Assembly (NCBI GenBank): GCA_964556895.1
Contig: CAZKYC010000011.1
Location: 1-64,000 of the forward strand
Direction of reading: 5' to 3'
Length of the DNA: 64,000 nucleotides
DNA from: Hinthialibacter sp964556895
GTDB lineage: Bacteria > Hinthialibacterota > Hinthialibacteria > Hinthialibacterales > Hinthialibacteraceae
Numbering within the stretch: position 1 is the stretch's first letter; each line of letters begins with the position of its first letter. Below are positions 34,757 to 44,674 of the stretch, piece by piece. A model generated the notes under the pieces. It did no database searches, was not told the origin of the DNA, and was given only the letters and a program-made list of their open reading frames with translations. Both the position numbers and the translations under genes were made by a program.

Positions 34757-35867
34757 ACCAGACCAGCGGCAATGGAAACACGGAGATCAAAAGGCTTCTC
34801 AGCCTGCCGCCCGGTGTGGTTTTGTCGGCAACCACATTGTCCTCGACCTGGCCGAAAAACAGATGGGCCAATTCTCCACCGTTTTCAAACACGGCCGTTT
34901 CATCATCTAGTTGAAACACAACCCGTTGGCTTTCGGCTTTGATGTTGACATCACGCCAGGCTGTCTCGCCAACACGCTCTTCAATGAAAGGTTTGGCCCG
35001 CTCAAGTAGGCGCGCCGCTTGAATGATCAACACCGTACCATCAAATGAAACTAAGCGCCGAATTTTGGTGCGCCAATGACCGGGGATAAGTGAATTATCA
35101 TGAGATAGGTAAACAAACCGTTCGCAGCCAATTTGATTAAAGCAGTGTTTTACAAATTCAGAAAAGGCGAGGGGCGAGCCTGCCCAATCATGCAGCCGCG
35201 CTGTGTCGCCGTCAATCTGAATGACAGCGAATCCGACGACGGCGTCTCTATCTTTGACGACCCACCAGTCGGTATCACGATCCATCACCCATTTACACGC
35301 AAATAGGGCTTCGAGGTCTTCTTTTGGCAACATGTACCGCGTGGGCAATGATTGGCGCAGTTCAGTGCACTGGCCCAAGTCTGACGATTGGGCGTACGAA
35401 ATTTCATATTGAGGGACATGGTCGTCGATGTCGCTTTTCTCTAACAAGAGTTCGCCAAAGCGCCCGCATTCGACCGCATGCATGCGCTTGTAGATGCCTT
35501 CGTCGCCAGAGATCAGCATGAGATCAGCGCCGCGCTCGACGCTGCGCTCAACCGCGTCGCTCATAAGTTTCGACGCATACCCCTTGCCTCTGGCTTCAGG
35601 CAAAGAAGCCACCGCGCCGATACCAGCGACTTTGGTCTGTATCCCGCCCAGGGTGACAGGGCGGATAGAGGTCGCGACATGAGAGACGATTTTGCCGCCG
35701 TCTTTGATTACACGCACCATATCGCGGTTATCAAGCGATACATGGCGCGGGTAGTCGCTGGCCATATCGCCGCCATTGGGGCGAAATACCTGATTAAGAA
35801 AAGACACGAGTTTGGGTAGGTCTGACGGCGCAATCGAGAGTGGGCCTTCGAATGATGAGTTTGTCAT
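34737..35867 (-). CDS. GNAT acetyltransferase, Eis-like two-part type
   Basis: 376 residues. The N-terminal GNAT domain has the acetyl-CoA loop VASLPEARGKGYASKLM. A second GNAT-like half follows (VVGFAVIQIDGDTARLHDW), and the C-terminal third looks like a sterol-carrier-type fold (RVVFQLDDETAVFENGG). This tripartite layout is that of Eis-family acetyltransferases. The substrate is unknown. Its 3' end overlaps the methyltransferase gene. Confidence 0.8.
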   Translation of the reverse strand: MTNSSFEGPLSIAPSDLPKLVSFLNQVFRPNGGDMASDYPRHVSLDNRDMVRVIKDGGKIVSHVATSIRPVTLGGIQTKVAGIGAVASLPEARGKGYASKLMSDAVERSVERGADLMLISGDEGIYKRMHAVECGRFGELLLEKSDIDDHVPQYEISYAQSSDLGQCTELRQSLPTRYMLPKEDLEALFACKWVMDRDTDWWVVKDRDAVVGFAVIQIDGDTARLHDWAGSPLAFSEFVKHCFNQIGCERFVYLSHDNSLIPGHWRTKIRRLVSFDGTVLIIQAARLLERAKPFIEERVGETAWRDVNIKAESQRVVFQLDDETAVFENGGELAHLFFGQVEDNVVADKTTPGGRLRSLLISVFPLPLVWYGLGYV

Positions 35868-35896
35868 AATGTTGAAAGAATATCACTGAAATCGAA

Positions 35897-35928
35897 GAAG
35901 GGGCAAGATCAGTTGATCTTGCCCCTTC
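35897..35928 (-). terminator. strong inverted repeat after the secreted-protein gene
   Basis: 15-bp perfect arms (GAAGGGGCAAGATCA and its complement, 35897-35911 and 35914-35928) lie 26 bases past the stop of the 35954-37585 gene. No long T run follows on the minus strand. It probably ends or stabilises that mRNA. Confidence 0.7.
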
Positions 35929-35953
35929 GGACTTACGTTACGTCAAGTTCGGC

Positions 35954-37585
35954 TTAGAGACCAGCCAAACGCGCGTCGAAGAAGGTTTCGCCATCAGCCC
36001 ATACGCGGATGGAGAAGTCGTCAACGAGAGCGTCAAAGCCAGCAGTCTGGGCCACAACAAATGCGCCTGTGTTTGAGAAGGACACGGCTGTTGAGGCTTC
36101 CACTTTTTGCCAGCTGTCATCGAGAAGCGCAGCGCTGCGCGAAGCGGCCAACGAGTTGGTGGTCGCGTCGTCGATCAGCATCAAGAAGGTGCCAGCGTCG
36201 CCGCTAACTTTCTTGACATAGGCTTCGATCGCGATAACGCCGGTTTCGACAGTACCCAAAATAGTCAGTACGTTTGAGGTTCCGCCAGTACCAGCCAAGA
36301 GCGCTGAACCCGCTGAGGTCGGAGTGCCGAAATTGTTGTCAGCATTCAACGCAGCAGCTGCAGCCTCATTGATTGGGCCTTGCCAGCCGGCCAAACCATC
36401 AGCCATGCTGCCATCAGCGCCAGCCAAGTCGAGCTTAGCATTCGGGTTAACCGCGAGTGAAGTCAGCGCCGGGGAATTCAACACATGGTAGCTTTCAATG
36501 GTGACAGTACCTGTGCCGCCCAACGGGGTGACTTGTAAGCCGGTGGTGACGGTATCTTGAGTTGAACTCATGGTGAGAATCAACGTGTGAGATTGGCCAG
36601 CCGCCAGCGCGGTGTTTTTCGGGTTGGAGAAGTAGAGGTTTGAGGCGTCAATGCCGCCGTCAAAACCAATTACCGCAAGCCCGATATCGGTGCTGGTCGC
36701 TGAGTAGGTAACAACCAATGTGACGGTGTCGCCAGGAGCGTCAACCGCAGGACCAACGATGAAGGTTTGGTCGGCGTCGCCGCTTTCAGCGTAAGGAATT
36801 GAAGCGATGCTGCCAATGTTCCAGCCGCTGTTCAGGTCAAGAGCAACTGCCGGAGCAGCGATCATTTGAACAACGTCTGTGCTTGCGCCAGACTGGGCGC
36901 CGAGCGAAACAACAGCCGCGCCGTCAAAGGAATCGTCAGCACTGATGGTGTACGCGCCGCTTTCATCCAATGAGACGGTAAGGCCGCCCACTGAGCCGCC
37001 GACATCGCCGATGGAGCGCGTGCGGAGACCAGTAACGCCTTCTGACAAGGACATTTCACCGATGGTGGCGATCAACGTCGCGCCGCCGCCCGGTGAACCG
37101 CCGCCTGTACCGCCCGGGCTGGTTCCGCCGCCCGCCGGCAACGCGCCGATGGAGCCGCTAACGGAAGAGCCAGGAACGATGCCTTGCAGCAAGAAGTTGT
37201 CTGCTTGCAAGCCGGCGAAGAGGTTACCTGGGTTGGGACGAGCATCAATCATGAATTCGCTGTAAAAAATTTGGGTTTCAGCGACTTCAGCGCCCGCGGT
37301 GAAAGTAGCAACGCTGCTGCCAGCGTCGGCTTGTGACGGAATGCTAACCACACCGTCGGTGACTGAGACAGAGCCATCTACGCTAACGTCCACAGAAGCG
37401 TTTTCGTCGCTGCTGAAGAAGTCGCCCAGATCAAAGGCGTTTTCGCCCGCCGCTGTTCCGTCAGGACCAACTGGAAGTACGATATCCGGCGTGTCATTCG
37501 CCTCAATCGTTTCCGCCAATACTGCTCCTGAAAAGACACACAGCGCCATTGCCCCGCTCAATGCGAGAATCGGCAATCTTTTCAT
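35954..37585 (-). CDS. secreted Ala/Gly/Ser/Thr-rich protein, apparently highly expressed
   Basis: 543 residues with a clear signal peptide (1-24, cleavage after V-L-A). Composition is acidic and rich in A, G, S, T, D and V, with only one cysteine, in the signal peptide. The sequence suggests beta-sandwich domains, with a Gly-rich linker (about 150-168) in the first half. A concanavalin/CBM-like ending (DSWQKVEASTAVSFSN) may bind carbohydrate. I recognise no catalytic motif. A near-perfect promoter, an AAAGGAGAG ribosome site and a strong hairpin downstream point to high expression, as for a surface-layer or major envelope protein (inference). Confidence 0.75.
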   Translation of the reverse strand: MKRLPILALSGAMALCVFSGAVLAETIEANDTPDIVLPVGPDGTAAGENAFDLGDFFSSDENASVDVSVDGSVSVTDGVVSIPSQADAGSSVATFTAGAEVAETQIFYSEFMIDARPNPGNLFAGLQADNFLLQGIVPGSSVSGSIGALPAGGGTSPGGTGGGSPGGGATLIATIGEMSLSEGVTGLRTRSIGDVGGSVGGLTVSLDESGAYTISADDSFDGAAVVSLGAQSGASTDVVQMIAAPAVALDLNSGWNIGSIASIPYAESGDADQTFIVGPAVDAPGDTVTLVVTYSATSTDIGLAVIGFDGGIDASNLYFSNPKNTALAAGQSHTLILTMSSTQDTVTTGLQVTPLGGTGTVTIESYHVLNSPALTSLAVNPNAKLDLAGADGSMADGLAGWQGPINEAAAAALNADNNFGTPTSAGSALLAGTGGTSNVLTILGTVETGVIAIEAYVKKVSGDAGTFLMLIDDATTNSLAASRSAALLDDSWQKVEASTAVSFSNTGAFVVAQTAGFDALVDDFSIRVWADGETFFDARLAGL

Positions 37586-37727
37586 TATGGTACTCTCCTT
37601 TCAAAAACCTTAGAAAAATGGTTTGGTGTTTCCCACCAATAAAATCTTCAAAATATATAAATTGTCGCCGATTCCTCCTTGGTTTTTGATCTTTCGTATC
37701 TTTCAAAGAGATTTCATAAACAGCTTA

Positions 37728-37756
37728 ACTATATGATACCTGTCTCCAGGTGTCAA
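37728..37756 (-). promoter_or_regulatory. near-consensus sigma-70 promoter
   Basis: On the minus strand TTGACA (37756-37751), a 17-base spacer, and TATAGT (37733-37728) predict a start near 37721. That gives a ~135-base leader ahead of the secreted-protein gene. The surrounding 37586-37992 is AT-rich and has no other feature. Confidence 0.75.
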
Positions 37757-37992
37757 GGCAATTTATAAAAAACCTTTGGTTTTCACGGTAATTATTTGAC
37801 TCCCGCAAAATCTTACCCATTACAAATCATCTAAAGTGTGTATAAGTTACCAAAAATTAAATCCAATTTCAAGAGGAAATTTAAAAAATAACGGGATTTT
37901 AACAAAAAATTTAGAGCATTTGCCAAATTCCAGCTTTACTTTGGGTTTTCATTGCGCATATTATCAGTAAAACGGGCAGAATTATAGCCTAT

Positions 37993-40458
37993 TTGAACGA
38001 AATGAGCGATTCTAAGCCAATAAATCAACATCCCTTACTCAAAACGAGCCGCTCTCGACCCATGGTGGTTTTGGCGTTGGGGTATTGTATTGGCGTTATT
38101 GCGGCTTCTTTTTTTCCTGCTCCACCAGTTCTATTGCTGGTTACGGCTGTGGTTCTGCCGTTTCTGGCGGTAATTGCGGTATGTTCTGGAAGGTTAGAAG
38201 CCAATCGAAAGCATGTGTGGGGGTTGTTGGTTCTCATGGCCGCTTTTATTGGCGGAATGCGAATGCAGTCGCAGCTTGACGCCTGGGCGCTATTACAAAA
38301 CCAGGTAGTAGAAGAAGCGCAACGCGGGGACGTATTAATAACTGGCGCGTTGGCCGAAGCGAACCATTATGGTTCGCGCGCGCAACTTGTTCTTACCAAT
38401 GTCTCTGTTGAAAAATGGGGACGCTCTCAACGCTTCCCTAGCGACTTGATCGTGAGAACGGGGCTGCTCGCCCATGAGGCGTCAATCGGCGATCAGATTC
38501 AATTCACGGGCCGCATCACCCCCATTCGCAGGCCGCGCGTCGAGGCCGGGTTCGACTTTCAACAATACCGTCATTCACAAAACATCTTCGCTGAATCGTA
38601 TGTCAGCCCCGAAGCGGTTCGAGTGACATCCCGGCCTTCGGTCTCGGTTCGTTCCGCCGCCTATTGGGCGCAGGATCAAGTCAAGACTCGGCTCTTTTCC
38701 GATACGACAAACGATGAACAGCGCTCCCTGATCACGGGCCTGCTTTCATCCATCGCGTTGGGCATTCGCTCGGGCGCGCCGCCGTCGTTGACAACCATGC
38801 TTCACGCGTCGGGTCTGGCCCATATCACCTCGATCAGCGGGCTGCATGTCTCGCTTGTGTTGTTTGGCTTCGCCTATGTGCTGAAGTGTGTTGGGCTGCG
38901 CCGCCGCTGGGCGGGAGCGCTGACCGTTATTGTTGCGGTTCTTTATTTGTGTTTGGTTGGCTTTCGCGTGCCGACAGTGCGCGCTGCGCTAATGGCGTTT
39001 GTCTTGATTGGCGGGTATTTCACTGAGCGCCGGGTTGATTCGCTAAACTCGCTAGGCCTGGCGGCGCTGTTGGTTCTTTTGTATAACCCGGCTGAATTGT
39101 GGCTGCCGTCGTTCCAGTTGTCATTCACTGCTGTGTTGGCGCTGATCCTGTTTCATCCCGTACAACAATGCTTGTTTCAGCGTTTTCCTGCTGGGCTAAA
39201 ACAAACCGGCGAAGGCATGTTCGCTTCTGCGATAGTCATCACCGCGTTGGCCCCGTTTTCGTTGTACACCTTTCACAATGTCACTCCCGCCGCCATCGTC
39301 GGCAACTTGATCGCCGTCCCGATATTGGGCGTCTTGCTGCCGCTTACCTATATATGGTTGGTTGCAAGTTTGCTTCCGTTCGCAATTCTGACCGATGCAA
39401 TCGGCTGGGCATTGATGGTTGTCAGCAACGCCTTGTTATGGACGATACAAACCTCAGCGGCTGATGGAGCGTTTCAGTTTACGGTCGCGTTTCCTGGCGT
39501 TGCATGTCTCGCGGCTGGATTTTTGGCGCTGCTGTTGTTGGGCCGACCGTTGTTGCATTGGGCGATGATCGGGCAAATGCGAGTTCTGAATCTGCATATC
39601 GCTTTATTACTCTTCATTGTTGCTGGGCTGCTGTATGGCGTCCGTCTTGCGCCCAACCAGTTGCGGGTGGATTTTGTCGCGCTTGGCCAAGGCGACTGTA
39701 TTCTCGTCCGAACGCCAAACGACAGATCAATCTTGATCGACGGCGGGCCAAAACCGTCTGCATCGTCGACCCGTCAATACACCCAACTCGAAGAATTCTT
39801 GCTCGCCCAGGGCGTAAACCATCTTGACGCCATCGTTTTAACTCACCCTCAAAGCGACCACATTGGCGCGCTGCCCCAGGTGGTGCGCAGGTTCTCTGTG
39901 ACAACCGTATTTGAAGGCGCCACTGGCGGCGAGATAACTTCATATCGCGAGTTGATTGACGCGATTGAAGAGCGCGGTGTTCAGCGGCAGTCTGTAAGCC
40001 AAGGCGATTCGTTCAAAATCGACGGCGTGATCTTCTGGGCGCTCAGCCCGGCTGATAGGCAAACCGAAAGCGACGTCAACGAACAGTCATTGGTTTTATG
40101 GATGCGTTGGAAAAAGTTTGACGCAGTCTTCACTGGCGACATTGGCGCCAAAACCGAACAACGCCTCGCCGCGCAATTCGACAATTGGGACGCTGACGTG
40201 TTAAAAGTCGCCCACCATGGCAGCCGCTATTCAACCAGCGAGGAGTTCCTTCGCGAGACGATGCCCGAAGTGGCGGTCATTCAAACCGGGCGCAATGCGT
40301 ATGGACATCCACACATTGATACGCGCCAGCGGTTGTATGACATCAACGCCCATGTTTTGCGCACCGATTACGACGGCAGCATCCACCTCAAAACCAACGG
40401 CGACGAATACCGCCTCTACGCCTCCCGCAGCAACCGGCTGTATTTGGTTAGGGATTGA
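37993..40458 (+). CDS. comEC: ComEC/Rec2-type DNA uptake channel
   Basis: 821 residues. N-terminal membrane segments and an OB-like periplasmic region (about 105-200) precede the competence membrane domain (about 240-530), which has the signature LAHITSISGLHVSLV. The C-terminal metallo-beta-lactamase domain (about 555-810) has LTHPQSDHIGAL, VFTGDI and VAHHGSRYS. It would carry transforming single-stranded DNA across the inner membrane. Domains and length are complete. There is no ribosome site at the first ATG; the M at codon 4 is equally possible. No other competence gene is adjacent. Confidence 0.95.
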   Translation: MNEMSDSKPINQHPLLKTSRSRPMVVLALGYCIGVIAASFFPAPPVLLLVTAVVLPFLAVIAVCSGRLEANRKHVWGLLVLMAAFIGGMRMQSQLDAWALLQNQVVEEAQRGDVLITGALAEANHYGSRAQLVLTNVSVEKWGRSQRFPSDLIVRTGLLAHEASIGDQIQFTGRITPIRRPRVEAGFDFQQYRHSQNIFAESYVSPEAVRVTSRPSVSVRSAAYWAQDQVKTRLFSDTTNDEQRSLITGLLSSIALGIRSGAPPSLTTMLHASGLAHITSISGLHVSLVLFGFAYVLKCVGLRRRWAGALTVIVAVLYLCLVGFRVPTVRAALMAFVLIGGYFTERRVDSLNSLGLAALLVLLYNPAELWLPSFQLSFTAVLALILFHPVQQCLFQRFPAGLKQTGEGMFASAIVITALAPFSLYTFHNVTPAAIVGNLIAVPILGVLLPLTYIWLVASLLPFAILTDAIGWALMVVSNALLWTIQTSAADGAFQFTVAFPGVACLAAGFLALLLLGRPLLHWAMIGQMRVLNLHIALLLFIVAGLLYGVRLAPNQLRVDFVALGQGDCILVRTPNDRSILIDGGPKPSASSTRQYTQLEEFLLAQGVNHLDAIVLTHPQSDHIGALPQVVRRFSVTTVFEGATGGEITSYRELIDAIEERGVQRQSVSQGDSFKIDGVIFWALSPADRQTESDVNEQSLVLWMRWKKFDAVFTGDIGAKTEQRLAAQFDNWDADVLKVAHHGSRYSTSEEFLRETMPEVAVIQTGRNAYGHPHIDTRQRLYDINAHVLRTDYDGSIHLKTNGDEYRLYASRSNRLYLVRD

Positions 40459-40513
40459 ACACTGAAGCAACAAGTTTCAGGCGATTTTTTCCTCGCCCTC
40501 TTTCCGCCCTTAT

Positions 40514-40607
40514 GGGCAGGCCTGCGGCCTGCCCCGCAAGAACAAACTGAAAATCGCCCCATCGTGAGTTGAAGCAAAAAAAATCCGCACCATGCTTGAT
40601 GCGGATT
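40514..40607. terminator. convergent terminators between comEC and glnK-1
   Basis: GGGCAGGCC (40514-40522) pairs with GGCCTGCCC (40526-40534); GGCGATTTT and AAAATCGCC further out extend this hairpin and would end comEC transcripts. AATCCGCA (40582-40589) pairs with TGCGGATT (40600-40607) and is followed on the minus strand by a run of eight T, a good terminator for the PII gene. Confidence 0.75.
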
Positions 40608-40667
40608 GGTAGTCAAACGTTCGGCGAGGACGACCCCGCCCCCGCCGAAGCATGTTTACGATAGATG

Positions 40668-41006
40668 TTAGAGCGCTTCGTCTGAACGCTCGCCCGTGCG
40701 GATGCGCACCGCATCGCTGAGATCATAGATAAACATCTTGCCGTCGCCGACCTGGCCGGTGTTGACCGCGCTGCGAACGGTGTCGATTACGCGTTCGGTC
40801 ATGTCTTTTTTGACAACGACTTCCACCTTGATCTTGGGCTGAAACTCAACAGTATACTCGCGCCCGCGATAAATCTCCTGATGGCCGCGCTGGCGGCCAT
40901 AGCCGCGAACTTCGGTCACGGTCATGCCGACGATGCCGAGTTCTTCGAGCGCGGTCTTCAACGCGTCTAGTTTATGAGGGCGAATGATGGCTTCAATTTT
41001 GTTCAT
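40668..41006 (-). CDS. glnK: PII signalling protein 1 (GlnB/GlnK family)
   Basis: A 112-residue trimeric nitrogen sensor that binds ATP/ADP and 2-oxoglutarate. The T-loop contains Y51 in RGREYTVEF, the uridylylation site, and the C-terminal signature is NTGQVGDGKMFIYDL. It starts 4 bp after the amt-1 stop, the usual amtB-glnK order, so it probably gates that channel. It is very close in sequence to the second PII at 42861. Confidence 0.97.
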   Translation of the reverse strand: MNKIEAIIRPHKLDALKTALEELGIVGMTVTEVRGYGRQRGHQEIYRGREYTVEFQPKIKVEVVVKKDMTERVIDTVRSAVNTGQVGDGKMFIYDLSDAVRIRTGERSDEAL

Positions 41007-41010
41007 GGTG

Positions 41011-42375
41011 TCACTCCTTGTAAGAACCCATCGGGCTCATTCCCGTATCAGAATGATTATACGCCACTTCGCCGTGGACGCTTAGGTCGAGGCCTGTGGT
41101 TTCGTCTTGTTCGCTGACGCGCAACGGCATGACCAGACCGATGATCTTTAAGAAGATGAAGGTCAAAATGCCCGCCCAGGCGGCGGCGGCGATAACGCTG
41201 ACGAACTGGATCCACACCTGGTTGGCGTTGCCCATGATCAGGCCTTCCGCGCCGACGGTGGCGAAGATACCCGTGGCGAGCGCGCCCCAGCTGCCAGCCA
41301 GGCCGTGGACGCCAAACACGTCGAGTGAGTCGTCATAGTTAAACATGGGCTTTAAGGTATTCACGCCGATGAAACTGAACACGCCGGCGCCAACGCCAAT
41401 GGCGAGGGCAGGCAAGACTTCCACCCAGCCTGCGGCGGGGGTGATGCCGACCAGGCCAGCGACCGCGCCCGTTGCGCAACCCAACAGGGTGGGTTTGCCG
41501 TTGGTGATCCATTCAATTAAGGCCCAGGTGAGGCCCGCGGCGGCGGCGGCGCTGTTGGTGTTGATAAACGCCAAGGCCGCGAGGCCGTCAGCCGCCAGGG
41601 CGCTGCCCGCGTTAAAGCCAAACCAGCCTACCCACAGAAGCGAGGCGCCGATTAGCGTCAACACGATGCTGTGAGGCGGCTTGATGCTTTTGGGGAAGCC
41701 GGCGCGCGGACCAATCACCAAACACGCGACCAGCGCAGAAAACCCTGAACTGATGTGAACGACGGTTCCGCCTGCGAAGTCGAGCGCATGGCTGTCGCCC
41801 CACAGGCCGCCTGGCCCTAACCAGCCGCCGCCCCACACCCAGTGGCACAGAGGGGCGTACACACAGGTCGTCCAGAGCAGCATGAAGACCACATACGCGC
41901 TGAAGGCCATGCGTTCGGCGATGGCGCCGCTAATCAGCGCGAAGGTGATGATGGCGAACGTGCCTTGGAACATCACCCACAGAAAATGGGGGATGCTCAG
42001 CCCGGGCGCCACGTCTTCGTAGGTGATGCCTTGCAGGCCGACATAATTCAGCCCGCCAACAAACTGTCCTACATCGTCGCCGAACGACAACGAGTAGCCC
42101 AACAACACCCAGTGGATGCTGATGACGCATAGCGCAAAGAAACTATGCATCAACGTCGAAAGAACATTGCGTTGGCTGACGAGACCGCCATAGAACAACG
42201 CCAGTCCGGGCGCCGTCATCATAATGACGAACGCGGTCGATACCAGAATCCAGGCGGTATCGCCTTTGTCGAGTGCGGTTTCATCTTGCGCCAACGCCGG
42301 GACCGCCGCCAGGGCCAATAAAACCGCCATAAAACCGATACGTCTTAGAACGAGAGATGCTTCAACACATTTCAT
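41011..42375 (-). CDS. amtB: ammonium transporter 1
   Basis: A 454-residue Amt/Rh channel with a signal peptide (A-L-A cleavage near 29) and about 11 transmembrane helices. The family signature starting DFAGGTVVHISSGFSAL is present, and the pore histidines lie in the VHISSG and FGVHGLAGSWG segments. The ATG at 42375 is preferred to the longer frame because GGGAGGT lies directly upstream and it places the signal peptide correctly. It is coupled to glnK-1, 4 bp downstream. Confidence 0.96.
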   Translation of the reverse strand: MKCVEASLVLRRIGFMAVLLALAAVPALAQDETALDKGDTAWILVSTAFVIMMTAPGLALFYGGLVSQRNVLSTLMHSFFALCVISIHWVLLGYSLSFGDDVGQFVGGLNYVGLQGITYEDVAPGLSIPHFLWVMFQGTFAIITFALISGAIAERMAFSAYVVFMLLWTTCVYAPLCHWVWGGGWLGPGGLWGDSHALDFAGGTVVHISSGFSALVACLVIGPRAGFPKSIKPPHSIVLTLIGASLLWVGWFGFNAGSALAADGLAALAFINTNSAAAAAGLTWALIEWITNGKPTLLGCATGAVAGLVGITPAAGWVEVLPALAIGVGAGVFSFIGVNTLKPMFNYDDSLDVFGVHGLAGSWGALATGIFATVGAEGLIMGNANQVWIQFVSVIAAAAWAGILTFIFLKIIGLVMPLRVSEQDETTGLDLSVHGEVAYNHSDTGMSPMGSYKE

Positions 42376-42558
42376 GGGGGTAACCTCCCAGAAAGAATAA
42401 GATAGTGTTTGATTATGCACATTGAACGAAATATTACAAGAAAGAGAGAGCATAAGACTGACAATAAAGTGCGGATTTAAGATAAATGAAATTAGTGAAT
42501 TCGTTAGTTTCTAACTAATGTTCCGCTCAAAAAAACAACAAAAATGAATGAAAAATAA

Positions 42559-42739
42559 GGTTCTTCCGATATTTGAATACTTCCCTGAATTTGGTCAAAA
42601 AAACGGTATTCGTCCTATCAATAATAGACAATCCAACTCAGGCATGGGTGCAACTCTGTGAGCGCCTGTGCAACAAAGCGGAGCGGCGCCGAAGCAAGCA
42701 GAGTTGTACCCATGCCAAATACAACGATAAAAAAATTAT
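42559..42739. repeat. MITE-like repeat family B, copy 3 (inverted, 3' truncated)
   Basis: It begins GGTTCTTCCGATATTTGAA and follows copy 2 through the hairpin core (42641-42716) to AACGATAAAAAAAT. It lacks the far end and about 15 bases inside. No target duplication can be seen. It separates the two amt-PII pairs. Confidence 0.8.
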
Positions 42740-42787
42740 CCCCCAGAGGCGAGGGTATTCGCCTAAAAAATAACCCCTAATACAAAA

Positions 42788-42807
42788 CCGCCCCCAAGCG
42801 GGGGCGG
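42788..42807 (-). terminator. terminator of glnK-2
   Basis: CCGCCCCC and GGGGGCGG pair around AAGC. On the minus strand the stem is followed by TTTTGT, 54 bases after the PII-2 stop. Confidence 0.8.
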
Positions 42808-42860
42808 TCCGTAACGAGAGATACGATGCATTCTACGCCGGGCAATCCCCAGCGATTTGT

Positions 42861-43199
42861 TTACAGCGCTTCTTCTGAGCGTTCGCCGGTGCGGATGCGA
42901 ACCGCGTCAACAATCGAGTAGATGAAGATTTTGCCGTCGCCGACCTGTCCGGTGTTGACCGCGTTGCGAATCACGTCGACAACGCGTTCGGTCAAGTCTG
43001 ATTTCACAGCAATCTCAACTTTAATCTTGGGTTGAAAGGCCACTGTATACTCACGGCCGCGATACAACTCGTGGTGTCCGCGTTGACGGCCAAAGCCGCG
43101 TACTTCGCTGACCGTCATGCCCGTCACGCCCAACTCTTCTAAGGAAGTTCTGAGGTCTTCCAGTTTGTGAGGACGAATAATCGCTTCTACTTTATTCAT
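42861..43199 (-). CDS. glnK: PII signalling protein 2 (GlnB/GlnK family)
   Basis: A 112-residue PII protein with Y51 in RGREYTVAF and NTGQVGDGKIFIYSI near the C-terminus. It differs from PII-1 at scattered positions, mostly conservative. It follows amt-2 by 59 bp and is likely in the same transcript from the sigma-54-type promoter at 44791-44805. A duplicated amt-PII pair would allow channels with different affinity or regulation. Confidence 0.97.
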   Translation of the reverse strand: MNKVEAIIRPHKLEDLRTSLEELGVTGMTVSEVRGFGRQRGHHELYRGREYTVAFQPKIKVEIAVKSDLTERVVDVIRNAVNTGQVGDGKIFIYSIVDAVRIRTGERSEEAL

Positions 43200-43258
43200 T
43201 ATTGTTATCTCCTTAGCGTCTGGTTCAATTCAATCTGATTTCACTCAACCAGCCTGAA

Positions 43259-44674
43259 TTAACGGCTGGCCACAACCGAAAAGTCTGAGTAAGCGGATGC
43301 ACCGTGTTCGCCGAAGTCGAGGCCTTCCATCTCTTCTTCTTCAGATACGCGCAGACCAATCGTGGCTTTCACCAGACTAAAGAGGGCGAATGACACAACA
43401 AATGTCCAAACAAAGCCAGCGCCAACACCGATGAACTGTGTGACCAACTGGCCCGCGCCGCCGCCAAAGAACAGGCCGTTGGTCCCGCCAAACGCTTCTT
43501 GAGCGAACAAACCAGCGGAGATGGTTCCCCAGGCGCCGCAGACGCCGTGGACGGAAACCGCTCCGACCGGGTCGTCAACGCCGATGTTTTCGATAGCGAG
43601 GACAGAAATCACGACGATAATCCCGCCGATGAAGCCGATGATGATGGCTGAAATGGGGCTGACGTTATAGCAAGGGGCCGTAATTGAAACCAGACCAGCC
43701 AAGGCGCCGTTTAACGACATGCCTGCGTCAGGTTTGCCGAATTTGATCCAGGCGGTAACCATCGCTCCGATGGCGCCCGCCGCCGCCGCCAAGTTGGTGG
43801 TCACAGCGATAACCGCCATGTCGCCGCCAACCGCTGTGGTCGAGCCGGGGTTAAAGCCGAACCAACCTAACCACAGAATAAACACCCCCAAGGCCGCCAA
43901 TGGAATGTTGTGGCCTGGAATAACGCGAGGCTTGCCGTCAGGGCCATACTTGCCAACGCGGGGGCCGAGAACAATCGCGCCCGCAAGGGCCGCCCAACCA
44001 CCAACCGAGTGGACGACGGTGGAGCCGGCGAAGTCAATGAAGCCCATGCCTTCGAGCCAGCCGTCGCCAGAGAACAGGCTGCCCCACGCCCATGAACCAA
44101 AGACGGGGTAAACCAAACCAGTAATAAAGACGGTGTAGATCAGGTAGCCCTTGAACATGGTGCGTTCGGCCATGGCCCCTGAAACAATCGTCGCCGCGGT
44201 AGCGGCAAACACCGTCTGGAAAATCCAGAAGGTAAAGGTCCAATAGTTCGGGCTGCCGTCTTCAAGGAACATATAGCCCATCAGCGCGAACCCATCGCCG
44301 CCGAGGATGCCTGTCCCTTCGCCGCCCGCGTAAATCGGCGCGCCAAACATCAACGCAAACCCAAAGAAGAAGAATACTATCGACCCAATTGAGAAGTCCA
44401 TGAGGTTCTTCATCATGATGTTCACCGCGTTCTTGGCGCGAGTGAACCCAGATTCCACCATGGCGAAGCCGGCCTGCATAAAGAAGACCAAAAACGCCGC
44501 TAAACACGTCCACAGAATGTCCGCATCGCCACGCAAGGCTGTTACTTCTGACTCAGCGTCAAAGGCGGCTTCTGCATCTTGAGCGCTGGCGCCGCCAGCG
44601 AACATTGCGGTTGCGATCACTAAGACCGCAAGAATACTGAACCAACGATTCGTCCGTTCTGACTGAATTCGCAT
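43259..44674 (-). CDS. amtB: ammonium transporter 2
   Basis: A 471-residue Amt channel with a signal peptide (G-A-S-A cleavage near 31) and about 11 membrane helices. Motifs include FMQAGFAMVESGFTRAKNA, FAGSTVVHSVGG and SVHGVCGAWG. It is clearly divergent from amt-1 and longer at the N-terminus (AEAAFDAESEVTALRGDADI). The C-terminal tail is highly acidic (SEEEEMEGLDFGEHG), the region that contacts PII proteins. AAAGGAGAA precedes the ATG. Confidence 0.96.
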   Translation of the reverse strand: MRIQSERTNRWFSILAVLVIATAMFAGGASAQDAEAAFDAESEVTALRGDADILWTCLAAFLVFFMQAGFAMVESGFTRAKNAVNIMMKNLMDFSIGSIVFFFFGFALMFGAPIYAGGEGTGILGGDGFALMGYMFLEDGSPNYWTFTFWIFQTVFAATAATIVSGAMAERTMFKGYLIYTVFITGLVYPVFGSWAWGSLFSGDGWLEGMGFIDFAGSTVVHSVGGWAALAGAIVLGPRVGKYGPDGKPRVIPGHNIPLAALGVFILWLGWFGFNPGSTTAVGGDMAVIAVTTNLAAAAGAIGAMVTAWIKFGKPDAGMSLNGALAGLVSITAPCYNVSPISAIIIGFIGGIIVVISVLAIENIGVDDPVGAVSVHGVCGAWGTISAGLFAQEAFGGTNGLFFGGGAGQLVTQFIGVGAGFVWTFVVSFALFSLVKATIGLRVSEEEEMEGLDFGEHGASAYSDFSVVASR

